From positions 46,122-110,121 of the forward strand of contig JAPFDT010000052.1 in assembly GCA_026169815.1 (NCBI GenBank): a DNA stretch of 64,000 nucleotides, read 5' to 3'. The DNA is from Pseudogracilibacillus sp. GTDB lineage: Bacteria > Bacillota > Bacilli > Bacillales > Amphibacillaceae. The notes under the pieces are model-generated. The model saw nothing but the letters and a program-made list of their open reading frames with translations. It had not been told where the DNA came from and made no database searches. Below are positions 1 through 8,123 of the stretch, one piece after another. How positions within the stretch are numbered: position 1 is the first letter of the stretch; every line of letters begins with the position of its first letter. The translations under genes and the position numbers were made by a program.

Positions 1-885
1 CAGTCCCCCTCCAAGCGCGGAGGCCGGAAGAAGATATTTATAATCTCCACCCAGCATAATACGCAAAATATGTGGTACAACTAACCCAACAAAGCCAATC
101 AACCCTGCTACGCTAACAGCTATGCCTGCAAGTAATGTACTTACTACAATGAGGAAGAAACGACTTCTTTCTACATGATGACCAAGCAATTTTGCCATCT
201 CATCACCCAATCTTAATATCCGTAAATGTCGAATACCATATAAAGCAAGTAAAAGCGCAACAATTGCATAATAAATAATCATCTTAAATTGCCTCCATCC
301 AGTACCTTGAATTCCGCCTGCAAGCCAAGGTAGGACGGATTGGACACGGTCACTATATAAGATCATCAGCGCGCTCATACAAGCACCTATCACTGCATTA
401 ATTGCTACTCCAACAAGAATGATTCTGACTGGAGACGTACCACCTTTCCATGACAAAAGATAAATGGAGAGAGCTGTTATAAGCGCCCCTATAAAAGCAG
501 CTAAAGGAACGAGTGCAATATAAGCAGGAAATACAATCATAATTACTGTAGCCGCTAACCCTGCACCTGAAGTTACACCAATTATTCCTGGGTCGGCTAG
601 TGGATTCCGCATAACTCCTTGTAAGATAGTACCAGATGAAGCAAGGCACATGCCGACAATCAAACCAATCAATACTCTTGGTAAGCGTAAATCCCAAACA
701 ATGCGTCTAGACAATGTATCCTCATTCTGAAATATCCCATCCCAAATATCATACAAATTAAACGTTACTTGACCTATCATGATACTGATGACAGATGCAA
801 TAATAATACCAATACCAAACATTCCAATAATAATAGAACGCTTTTTGGCGAGTGGATGGGTGGTAATTGTTTTTAAATCTTCCAT
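1..885 (-). CDS. FecCD-family haem/iron ABC permease (second set), C-terminus cut by window edge
   Basis: Open reading frame from ATG at 885 that runs off the left edge after 295 codons, where the family is usually about 330-340 residues. It is a very hydrophobic multi-helix protein with FecCD hallmarks: a RIVWDLRLPRVLIG segment, MRNPLADPGIIGVTSGAG, and GLIGFVGLVVPHILR near the cut end. The role is transmembrane passage of a chelated-iron or haem ligand handed over by the lipoprotein encoded 4 bp upstream (890-1852). Its ribosome site (AGGTGA) overlaps the stop of that gene, so the two are translationally linked. No second ATPase is visible before the edge, so it may share the ATPase at 1894-2664. 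Haem as the substrate is inferred from the neighbours. Confidence 0.92.
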   Translation of the reverse strand, partial: MEDLKTITTHPLAKKRSIIIGMFGIGIIIASVISIMIGQVTFNLYDIWDGIFQNEDTLSRRIVWDLRLPRVLIGLIVGMCLASSGTILQGVMRNPLADPGIIGVTSGAGLAATVIMIVFPAYIALVPLAAFIGALITALSIYLLSWKGGTSPVRIILVGVAINAVIGACMSALMILYSDRVQSVLPWLAGGIQGTGWRQFKMIIYYAIVALLLALYGIRHLRILRLGDEMAKLLGHHVERSRFFLIVVSTLLAGIAVSVAGLIGFVGLVVPHILRIMLGGDYKYLLPASALGGGL

Positions 886-889
886 TCTT

Positions 890-1852
890 TTATTTCACCT
901 CAGATAAGTTTCCCTGCATTGTCTCTAAAGCTTCTGTCACTTTTGTTCCTGGATTAGAACCGAAAAGATGAGAAGGAAGCACAATAACTTGATCATTTTT
1001 TACAGCATCAAGGTTTTTCCATGTCGCATCTTCACTCATTTCTTCCTCAAACGCTTCTTTAACACCATCAGGATCCCCGTGAGTAATAAGCATAATTACT
1101 TCTGGATTTGCCTCAATAATTTTTTCCGAACTAAAACTAGCATACTGTGGATAGTTTTCCTCTTCAGGGAAATCGGCTGCTATATTAACCCCACCTGATT
1201 TTTCAAGTAAGTCTCCTGACAAAGAATTAGGTAATGCAGCTAAATAAGTTCCTGGTGCTCCATAAACTAATAATGTGTTTACTTCTTCCCCTGCACTATC
1301 TTCCATTTCCTCCACGGAATTTGTTATAGATGTTGTGATTTTTTTCGCTTTTTCTTCTTTATTCAACAATGTACCAATCAAGTTTATTGAATCAAGAATA
1401 TCTTCTACAGAATTTGCATCTGTATAGACCGGCTCAATTCCTTGGTCTTTTAAATTATCTTCATATTGTCTAAAACTAGGTGAAACAATTAATACATCTG
1501 GATTCACTTCCGCAATCTTTTCAAAATTAGGTTCATGCGGGTTTCCAATTTCGGTAACACCTTCTAACTCTTCATCAACAGGTCCACTTGAAGTTGGTCG
1601 TCCTGCGATGTTTGCATCTAAAACATGTAATATATCAAGAACACCTGAATCAAATGTAGCTATCGATCCTGGCGACTCATCAAAGGCTAACTTATTCCCA
1701 ACTGCATCTGTTATTTCTATATTGGACATTGCTTCATCTTCTTCTGTTGCTCTTTTCTCGGATGATTCTTTATTATTATCTTCCCCACCGTTACAAGCTG
1801 TTAACAAAATAAATGTCATTAAAAGTAAAAATGAAATTAAAAATCTTCTCAA
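890..1852 (-). CDS. IsdE-like haem/iron-binding lipoprotein (second copy)
   Basis: 320-residue periplasmic-binding-type lipoprotein (PF01497 class). A signal peptide ends in an LTAC lipobox (Cys20), followed by an acidic linker to about residue 40 and the binding fold. The motif GNPHEPN (His106) aligns with GQPMEPN of S. aureus IsdE, where Met78 is an axial haem ligand, and His258 in the ITHGDPDG segment aligns with IsdE His229. It would capture haem at the membrane and pass it to the permease encoded immediately downstream. It is diverged from the adjacent IsdE at 3615-4559, so this looks like an old duplication or a different haem/porphyrin specificity. A siderophore ligand is possible, but the conserved His pair favours haem. 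Confidence 0.88.
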   Translation of the reverse strand: MRRFLISFLLLMTFILLTACNGGEDNNKESSEKRATEEDEAMSNIEITDAVGNKLAFDESPGSIATFDSGVLDILHVLDANIAGRPTSSGPVDEELEGVTEIGNPHEPNFEKIAEVNPDVLIVSPSFRQYEDNLKDQGIEPVYTDANSVEDILDSINLIGTLLNKEEKAKKITTSITNSVEEMEDSAGEEVNTLLVYGAPGTYLAALPNSLSGDLLEKSGGVNIAADFPEEENYPQYASFSSEKIIEANPEVIMLITHGDPDGVKEAFEEEMSEDATWKNLDAVKNDQVIVLPSHLFGSNPGTKVTEALETMQGNLSEVK

Positions 1853-1893
1853 CTTATTTCCTCCTTAATAAATAACTGTCATCATATCGTTCA

Positions 1894-2664
1894 TTAAATC
1901 CCTATCGGAATCATATATAATCCTGTTTCTGTTTCCTTTTTTATTAATACATCCACTTCATAAATTTCTTGTAATAATTCTTCTGTAATAACTATTTCTG
2001 GCGAGCCTTTTTTCATCACTTTTCCATGCTTCATCGTAATAATTTCATCACTATAACGAATTGCTTGATTAATATCATGAAACACCATAACAATCGTTAA
2101 ACCAAAGGATTGATTTAAGTGTTTAATCAATTCTAAAATTTCGTACTGGTAATACAAATCTAAATAAGTAGTTGGTTCATCTAGAAAGAGATATGGTGTT
2201 TGCTGAGCTAAAACCATCGCTATCCAAACCCTTTGCCTTTGACCACCAGACAATGTATCAATTCTTTCTTTTTTCAGCTCGAGTAAATTCGTTTCCTTTA
2301 AAGCCCAAGTGATGACAGCATAATCCTTTTCTTTATCTGTTTTGAACATAGTACGATGAGGTAGCCTGCCATAACTTACTAAACTTTCGATTGTTAAGTC
2401 CCCTGGAGCAATGTTTTCCTGATGAACAATAGCAATTCTTTTTGCTATTTCTTTTAATTTATATTGCTGTAGATGTTGATTTCTAAGTTTAACTGTACCT
2501 TTTTGAGGTAAATATTGATTCGATAATAACCCTAATAAAGTTGATTTTCCGCAACCATTAGGGCCGATTATCGTTGTGATTTTCCCTAGTTCAATCTCTA
2601 CTGATAACTGATTAATATGATTTGTTTTTTGGTCATGGGAATACACTACATTTTCAACTTCCAT
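1894..2664 (-). CDS. Haem/iron ABC transporter ATPase
   Basis: ABC ATPase of the FecE/HmuV type that powers the permeases of this cluster. Walker A (GPNGCGKST), Q-loop (HQEN), signature LSGGQRQR, Walker B (LFLDEPT) and the switch His (FHD) are all present and intact. The frame is open to 2709, but the ATG at 2664 has a ribosome site (AAAGAGTGAT) and starts a normal family N-terminus (MEVENVVYS), giving 256 residues. It overlaps the end of the permease gene by 11 bp, indicating coupling in one operon. It is the only ATPase in the visible part of the cluster although there are two binding proteins and two permeases. Confidence 0.93.
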   Translation of the reverse strand: MEVENVVYSHDQKTNHINQLSVEIELGKITTIIGPNGCGKSTLLGLLSNQYLPQKGTVKLRNQHLQQYKLKEIAKRIAIVHQENIAPGDLTIESLVSYGRLPHRTMFKTDKEKDYAVITWALKETNLLELKKERIDTLSGGQRQRVWIAMVLAQQTPYLFLDEPTTYLDLYYQYEILELIKHLNQSFGLTIVMVFHDINQAIRYSDEIITMKHGKVMKKGSPEIVITEELLQEIYEVDVLIKKETETGLYMIPIGI

Positions 2665-3634
2665 AGATTCGATCACTCTTTCTAAGTAAAAATATAAGAA
2701 ACGGACCACCTATCAATGCAACAATAATTGAAGCTGGTGCTTCAATTGGTGAAACAATTGTGCGACCCAGCGTATCTGCAATCAAAATTAGTAATGCTCC
2801 CATCAAGGCTGAAAACGGAATAAGTAATTTATAATCAGTGCCTATCAAAGAACGCCCAACATGTGGTACAATCAATCCAACAAAAGCAAAAACACCTGCT
2901 ATGGACGTTGCAACGGAAGCAAGCAAAACAGCAATCACTGAAATGACAAATCGTGCTACATTCACATTCAATCCTAGACTTTTTGCAGTCTTGTCATTTA
3001 ATGCTAAGTAATTGCACCAAGCATATACAAAAAATGATAAAAATAAGCCTATTGAACCGTATAAAACGATTATTTTTACATCAGACCATTTCTTCATAGA
3101 CAAGTTAGACATAGTCATATCACCAATAGCTGCTATCATACTACTACCTGTAAAACTAAAAACATGTAATAACCCCGTAAATACAGCATTCACTGCAACC
3201 CCTATCAAGATCATTCGTAATGGATCTAGACCAGACTTCCAAGAAAAACTGTAAACTAATAGAAATGCAAGACTACCTCCAATAAATGCAAATAATGGGA
3301 CATAAAAAAACAGAGTTGGAAAAAGGAACACCATCAAGACTGAAAAGAACGCAGCGCCTGAAGATATACCGATAATTCCGGGTTCTGCTAAAGGATTGCG
3401 TACGACTGCCTGTAATAAAGCACCTGATACTGATAAAGCCGCTCCCGCCATCATTCCTATAATAATGCGTGGGAAACGTAAATCCTTAACAATTTCTACT
3501 TGCTCATTACCAGTAAATAAACCTTGTATGAGCTCTAATACGGACAACTGAATACTTCCTGTAACAGCTGAATAAATCATAACAATCACTAATAACATAT
3601 CAACAATTATAAAACTAATTAACTTTCTCCACAT
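2654..3634 (-). CDS. isdF: Haem ABC transporter permease IsdF
   Basis: 326-residue FecCD permease with many hydrophobic helices and the hallmarks RFPRIIIGMMAGAALSVSG, VRNPLAEPGIIGISSGA and GVFAFVGLIVPHVGR. It forms the membrane channel paired with the IsdE lipoprotein. The start ATG at 3634 has AAGGAAG ahead of it and lies inside the last codons of isdE (20-bp overlap). The 3' end overlaps the ATPase gene. The isdE-isdF-ATPase overlaps show a tightly coupled transport unit. It is clearly homologous to the partial permease at 1-885. Confidence 0.93.
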   Translation of the reverse strand: MWRKLISFIIVDMLLVIVMIYSAVTGSIQLSVLELIQGLFTGNEQVEIVKDLRFPRIIIGMMAGAALSVSGALLQAVVRNPLAEPGIIGISSGAAFFSVLMVFLFPTLFFYVPLFAFIGGSLAFLLVYSFSWKSGLDPLRMILIGVAVNAVFTGLLHVFSFTGSSMIAAIGDMTMSNLSMKKWSDVKIIVLYGSIGLFLSFFVYAWCNYLALNDKTAKSLGLNVNVARFVISVIAVLLASVATSIAGVFAFVGLIVPHVGRSLIGTDYKLLIPFSALMGALLILIADTLGRTIVSPIEAPASIIVALIGGPFLIFLLRKSDRIYGS

Positions 3635-4559
3635 CTATGTCTGACTTCCTTTTTAATTCATCTTCGTATAACATATCAACCAACACTTCTAGTGATTCTT
3701 CTGCACGTATGTTGCCAGTTGTACCGAATAAACTTTCTTCCAAGTCATAAACACGATTATTTTTAACAGCATCAAAATGTTTCCAAATATCATTTTCCTT
3801 AAATTCTTCATCAAACATTTCTACTACTTCTTCTGGCATTCCATGAGCCGCTCGTAAAATCACATCTGGATTTGTTTGTTGTAAATGTTCTGTATTAGAA
3901 GATATAAAATCTCGATCTGCACCTTCAATCACATTGTGTCCCCCAGCTATGTCTACTAAATTACCAATATAAGAATTCTCCGTACCTATTAAATAACTTC
4001 CGGGAACGCCCATCAAAATCAAAACCGTTGGACGTTCTTTATCAGCTACTTCTTCGGTTATCTGTTCCACTTTATCTTCAAATGTTTGAACTAATTCCTC
4101 GGCTTGCTCTTCTCGATCATAATCTTCGCCAAGTTGTAAAATCTCATCATGCATATTATCGATATTATCTAAATTTAAATAACGGACATTTACTCCCGCC
4201 TGTTCAAAGTATTCTTTTGCATCATATTCGATTGTTGAAACAGAGAGCACTTCTTTCGGATCTAGAGATCGCAAAATTTCTGGGTCAGGACCATGCGGGT
4301 CTCCTACACTAGGTAGCCCTTTATATCGTTCAGGTAATGATTTATAGGAATCAGGAACACCGATTAAATCCAATTCTAATGCATCGGCAATTTCGGTATT
4401 CGCTACTGTTGTCGTAACTAAACGATTTTTTTCTGGATCATTATTCTCCTTTACTTGTTCATCTGATGTCGTGTCATCTGATGAACAACTTATAAGAATG
4501 AATACTATACCTAATACAACAAAAATTTGATGTATTAGTTTATGTTTAAACAAAAACAC
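3615..4559 (-). CDS. isdE: Haem-binding lipoprotein IsdE
   Basis: 314-residue lipoprotein with lipobox ILISC (Cys25). Family stretches are close to S. aureus IsdE: NRLVTTTVANTEI, SYKSLPERYK, LILMGVPGSYL, SYIGNLVDIAGG, RAAHGMPEEV and DIWKHFDAVKNNRVYDLEE. His239 matches the haem ligand His229 of IsdE. The other ligand, Met78 in S. aureus, is replaced by His89 in GDPHGPD, so bis-His coordination is predicted. It receives haem from NEAT proteins and delivers it to IsdF. It lies downstream of srtB across a hairpin (4591-4622) and overlaps isdF. Confidence 0.95.
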   Translation of the reverse strand: MFLFKHKLIHQIFVVLGIVFILISCSSDDTTSDEQVKENNDPEKNRLVTTTVANTEIADALELDLIGVPDSYKSLPERYKGLPSVGDPHGPDPEILRSLDPKEVLSVSTIEYDAKEYFEQAGVNVRYLNLDNIDNMHDEILQLGEDYDREEQAEELVQTFEDKVEQITEEVADKERPTVLILMGVPGSYLIGTENSYIGNLVDIAGGHNVIEGADRDFISSNTEHLQQTNPDVILRAAHGMPEEVVEMFDEEFKENDIWKHFDAVKNNRVYDLEESLFGTTGNIRAEESLEVLVDMLYEDELKRKSDIDVEKVN

Positions 4560-4590
4560 AACTCCTCCTTTAATGGGTTCCCTAGAAAAA

Positions 4591-4622
4591 GAGTAAATTT
4601 AAAAACCGTTTCAGATTTACTC
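4591..4622 (-). terminator. Hairpin between srtB and isdE
   Basis: GAGTAAAT pairs with ATTTACTC across a 16-nt loop, and on the minus strand five T residues follow directly. It sits in the 77-bp gap between sortase B and isdE, so it may act as a partial terminator setting different expression of the surface part and the transporter part of the operon. The stem is AT-rich and only 8 bp, so it may be weak. Confidence 0.5.
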
Positions 4623-4636
4623 AAAGTTGCTAACCC

Positions 4637-5416
4637 TCATATTTTATTCAATTTAGCTTGAACGACTAATCGACCATTATTTTCATCTAATTCATAATCA
4701 CAAGTAGAAAGCGTAATGATATGATCTTCTTCATCTACTTGAACATCTAAATCGTACCTTGACTCACTCTTTATATTATCTAGTAATTCTTTATATTCTT
4801 GATTATTTTCGAAATTTGTTTCTATATAATTAAAGTCTGTTAATGTATTATAAACAGCAAATATTTCTGCTTCATAACTGTCGTACAGTGTGTCAAATGT
4901 AAAAGTAGGATGACTTTTTACAAAATCTTTATCCAAAAATTTATTTAAATGTTGAAACATCGACCCATCTTTCATGCGATGTCCATAAACAACGGTGTTA
5001 GGATTCAATTCACTAATATTATTACGATAGTCTAAAAATATACTACCAGCGCGTGATGTATTATTATCATAATTTGTATCCAAATAATGAATATTGTCTT
5101 TAGTCTGAAGTATAGGATAATCAATTTGAGTGTCTTCAATTGTTATCCATCCGACAACGTCCTGATTCTTTGCCAACAATGGTTCAAACCCAGATCGTAT
5201 GGTATTAGATCCGTCTTTTCCCTTATCCAACTCTTCTTGTGTATCAGAAGTGGCTTGATAAAATGTTTCTTGAATATCACCCATCATTTGTCGATTTTTA
5301 TAATAATCTATCAACACATCATATAACCCATATCCTGCATATAAAAATAATCCTAAAAAAACAACGGTTAGTAATCTTGAGAAAGTTCTCTTCTTATTTT
5401 TACTGTTTTTTGACAT
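4637..5416 (-). CDS. srtB: Class B sortase
   Basis: Membrane-anchored transpeptidase that cleaves NPxTG-type sorting signals and links NEAT proteins to peptidoglycan. The ATG at 5416 has GGAGGGG just upstream, giving 259 residues. A TTG at 5428 in the same frame lies inside the ribosome site and is rejected. An N-terminal membrane helix (about residues 15-38) precedes the sortase fold. The catalytic residues are visible: His146 in VVYGHRM, Cys239 in TLSTC and Arg249 in NGRLVVQA. The length and the position beside isdE and the NEAT genes match SrtB of the Isd systems. Likely substrates are the products at 5599-7326 (NPQTG) and 7421-8110 (NPKTG). Confidence 0.95.
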   Translation of the reverse strand: MSKNSKNKKRTFSRLLTVVFLGLFLYAGYGLYDVLIDYYKNRQMMGDIQETFYQATSDTQEELDKGKDGSNTIRSGFEPLLAKNQDVVGWITIEDTQIDYPILQTKDNIHYLDTNYDNNTSRAGSIFLDYRNNISELNPNTVVYGHRMKDGSMFQHLNKFLDKDFVKSHPTFTFDTLYDSYEAEIFAVYNTLTDFNYIETNFENNQEYKELLDNIKSESRYDLDVQVDEEDHIITLSTCDYELDENNGRLVVQAKLNKI

Positions 5417-5542
5417 GATCCCCTCCAAGTTTCTGAATATCGTCTCCTTATGATTGTATAGACCATTTCAACTACCATTTACTATGGTTCAGCTAAACTA
5501 AAAATCCATTATCTAAAAGCCGACACTTTCTACAGTTAAACA

Positions 5543-5573
5543 GAGCCTTACAGAAGGAATATCTGTAAGACTC
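5543..5573 (-). terminator. Hairpin after the large NEAT gene
   Basis: Inverted repeat with arms GAGtCTTACAGA and TCTGTAAGgCTC (minus strand, one mismatch) and a short loop, 26 bp past the stop of the large NEAT gene. The following tract (TGTTTAAC) is only moderately T-rich, so partial termination before srtB is plausible. Confidence 0.55.
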
Positions 5574-5598
5574 TTGCATGTAATTTTTATTATGAAGA

Positions 5599-7326
5599 TT
5601 AAACAAAACGCTTTCTAATTTGGAAAATTAAAAACAAGGATGAACTAAATAGTATTAAGCCGTATAGAATAATACTGCTATAGTCACCTGTTTGTGGATT
5701 AGCTACTTGCTTTCCTCCCGCTTTTGATCCTCCACTCATACCGTTATTGTTATCATCATTTGATCCAAATACTGGCTTTTCCGGGATGCTAGTATCTTTT
5801 TTGTTGTCCTCATTATTTTCGTTATTATTTACGGCATTTTTTCCATCTTGTCCGTCATTGCCGTCATTGCCGTCTTTCCCGTCCTTGCCATCTTTTCCGT
5901 CATTACCGTCTTGTCCGTCTTTTCCATTACTTCCGTTTCCTTTTCCATTCTTGTCATCATCGTTATTTGCTAGTATCTTATCTAAACCTTCTACAATTTG
6001 AAAACGAAAATCAACATCATGGTCTAAGTTAAATGCTGGTACCTTGTACTGAGTATGTGCATATAGAAACTCATCCAATTCTTCTAATTCAAAGATGAAG
6101 TAAATATTATCTTCGTCTTCTTCTTTTGTTTCCTTTGCCCCATCTATCTGCATACCATAAAGTGTAAATTGTTCATCTTTTGGAACGGTAATAATTAACT
6201 TATATTTTCCATCTTCAACAGTTACAGTTGCTCTTTCATTAATATAATTAGCTGCAGCAGAAGGCTCATCTTTATCTGCATGCAATGCTTTTATAATGAT
6301 TTCATACTCAGTAATTTCAGACTGCTTATCATTATTGTCATTTTTATCACCTTGCTTATTATCATCATTGCCTTGATCATCGTCATTGCCTTGATCACCG
6401 TCATTGCCTTGATCACCGTCACTGTCTTGATCATCGTCGACATTTAATCCTGGCTTCCCTGATTCATTTGCTTCAGTAACACTTGCTTCAGCAAATGAAA
6501 TTCGGAAGTTAGCACTTCCTTCATGAATTCCACCTTGATAAGGAGCTTGATATTCAACGTATGCATCCATCATTGACTCTAAATTATCAAATACAAAAGT
6601 TTCATAACGATTATCTCCATCTTCAACTTGCTCTGTTGCATTTTGACCATCAACTTCTAATTTTGTAACTGTCTCATTATCGTTAATTGTTAATGTTAAT
6701 TGTACTCGTCCATCTTGAACCGCAATAAACGCTTGATTATCAAGGTAACTTCCCATTGTAGATGTATCATTAGAATCTTCTTTTAAATAAGATGTATCGA
6801 TTGTGTAATAACCATCATTTAAATCGATTACTTTTGACTCATCATCTGAATTGTTTTCTTCCTTTTCTGGAATATCATCAAGACCGTCTATTTGAAAACG
6901 AAAATCGACATTTTTATGATTAAAATCCATAAAAGGAACTTTATAAGATGTAATAACATTGATTATTTTACTGGCTATATCATCATTATTTAAAGTAAAA
7001 TAATAGTAAATGTTATCGTCATCTTCTTCTCGTTTCTGTTCCTCCCCTTTTTTATTTAGAGCGTAAAGTTCGAATTGATCATTTTTTGGAACAGTAACTT
7101 TTAATTCAAACTCTCCATCCTCAACTGTTACGATAGCATCATCGTTAATATAATCCGCAGCAACAGAAGCTTCATCTTTGCTTGCATGCAGTGCATTTAC
7201 TGTGACATCATATTCGCCATCTTCATACGCTTTATCTGATGATGCTGCAAATGCATCACCAGTAAATGCCCATATTGCAAATACTGTAATCATAAAAGCG
7301 GTTGTCCATTTGAATATTCTTTGCAT
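5599..7326 (-). CDS. Multi-NEAT cell-wall protein with NPQTG sorting signal
   Basis: 575-residue secreted surface protein. Signal peptide 1-28; NEAT domain about 35-147; a more divergent NEAT-like domain about 167-280; an Asp/Asn/Gln/Gly-rich linker 296-335; a third NEAT about 339-446; a collagen-like G-x-D/N tract about 460-498; then NPQTG (543-547), a membrane helix and a RKRFV tail. This is the layout of a sortase B substrate. The lip motif (KDEASVAADYI, KDEPSAAANYI) is clear in NEAT 1 and 3, but the strand that normally carries the haem-ligating YxxxY reads FNHKNVDFRF or NLDHDVDFRF, without Tyr. It may bind haemoproteins, or haem by another residue. Start ATG has AGGAGG. The gene is 94 bp after the smaller NEAT gene. 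Confidence 0.93.
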   Translation of the reverse strand: MQRIFKWTTAFMITVFAIWAFTGDAFAASSDKAYEDGEYDVTVNALHASKDEASVAADYINDDAIVTVEDGEFELKVTVPKNDQFELYALNKKGEEQKREEDDDNIYYYFTLNNDDIASKIINVITSYKVPFMDFNHKNVDFRFQIDGLDDIPEKEENNSDDESKVIDLNDGYYTIDTSYLKEDSNDTSTMGSYLDNQAFIAVQDGRVQLTLTINDNETVTKLEVDGQNATEQVEDGDNRYETFVFDNLESMMDAYVEYQAPYQGGIHEGSANFRISFAEASVTEANESGKPGLNVDDDQDSDGDQGNDGDQGNDDDQGNDDNKQGDKNDNNDKQSEITEYEIIIKALHADKDEPSAAANYINERATVTVEDGKYKLIITVPKDEQFTLYGMQIDGAKETKEEDEDNIYFIFELEELDEFLYAHTQYKVPAFNLDHDVDFRFQIVEGLDKILANNDDDKNGKGNGSNGKDGQDGNDGKDGKDGKDGNDGNDGQDGKNAVNNNENNEDNKKDTSIPEKPVFGSNDDNNNGMSGGSKAGGKQVANPQTGDYSSIILYGLILFSSSLFLIFQIRKRFV

Positions 7327-7420
7327 TTTCGGCCTCCTATTTATTTATCAATCATATTTTTATAACAATTTTATTTAAGTGATTAATAGAGTTAAATTCA
7401 AACTATTTTTAAATCTCATC

Positions 7421-8110
7421 TTATTTCACAGTAAACTTACGTACTAAGAACGCACCAGAACCAAGTAATACAATTGTTAATAAGATGATTGGAGTTTCAT
7501 CTCCTGTTTTAGGATTGTCTTCTGTTTTTTTTCCAGAATTATCCTCCCCTTTTCCTCCTGTCTTACTATCATTGCCTTCTGTTTCAGAATCACTTACGTC
7601 ATTGTCGCCATTAGTTTTCTCTTCGGATTCATCTTTTTCTCCGTTTCCTGATTCTTTTTCAATTTTATCTAATCCATTTATCTGAAAACGAAAGTCAACA
7701 TTTTCATGAACAAAATCCATCGAAGGGACTTCATAAGAAGTAACAACATTGATTATAGTACTGTCGATGTCCCTTTCATCTAAATTAAATTTATAATATA
7801 AATTACTATCATCTTCTTCCTTTTTTTCAGAAGCGCCTTGTTTTTTTAGTGAATACATTGAAAACTCTTCACTTTTTGGAACGGTAATTTGAAGTTCAAC
7901 TTCTCCTCCATTAACGATTACTTTAGCGCCCTCATTGATATAATCGGCAGCAACGGATGGTTCATCTTTATTTGCATGTAGGGCATTAGCTGTCATATCA
8001 TATTCTCCATCAACAAATGATGCAGCAAATGACTTACCTATAGGCATTATTAAAAACAATACAATGGCAACAAACATAATAGGCGTTAATTCTTTCATTC
8101 TTTTCAACAC
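7421..8110 (-). CDS. Single-NEAT cell-wall protein with NPKTG sorting signal
   Basis: 229 residues: signal peptide about 1-30, one NEAT domain about 33-146, a charged Glu/Lys/Gly/Ser-rich linker, then NPKTG (199-203), a hydrophobic helix and a RKFTVK tail. The GTG at 8110 is preceded by AAAGGAG at good spacing. The NEAT domain is close to NEAT 1 of the 575-residue protein next door (shared SVAADYI, VTSYxVPxMDF, HxNVDFRFQI), so the two arose by duplication. The YxxxY haem motif is missing here as well (DFVHENVDFRF). Likely a haem/haemoprotein-handling protein on the wall, anchored by the sortase encoded at 4637-5416. Confidence 0.93.
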   Translation of the reverse strand: MLKRMKELTPIMFVAIVLFLIMPIGKSFAASFVDGEYDMTANALHANKDEPSVAADYINEGAKVIVNGGEVELQITVPKSEEFSMYSLKKQGASEKKEEDDSNLYYKFNLDERDIDSTIINVVTSYEVPSMDFVHENVDFRFQINGLDKIEKESGNGEKDESEEKTNGDNDVSDSETEGNDSKTGGKGEDNSGKKTEDNPKTGDETPIILLTIVLLGSGAFLVRKFTVK

Positions 8111-8123
8111 TTTATTTGCTCCT

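Noticed and set aside
398..697. 99-codon minus-strand frame
   Set aside because: Shadow of the FecCD permease in another frame; the permease frame is open across the whole stretch with family motifs.
5850..5945. Possible CRISPR-like or satellite repeat
   Set aside because: The short CCGTC/TTTCCGTC units are codons of the collagen-like tract of the NEAT protein, without spacers.
5747..6001. Ser/Pro/Leu-rich plus-strand frame in the large NEAT gene
   Set aside because: It is the opposite-strand reading of the G-x-D repeat DNA and has no ribosome site.
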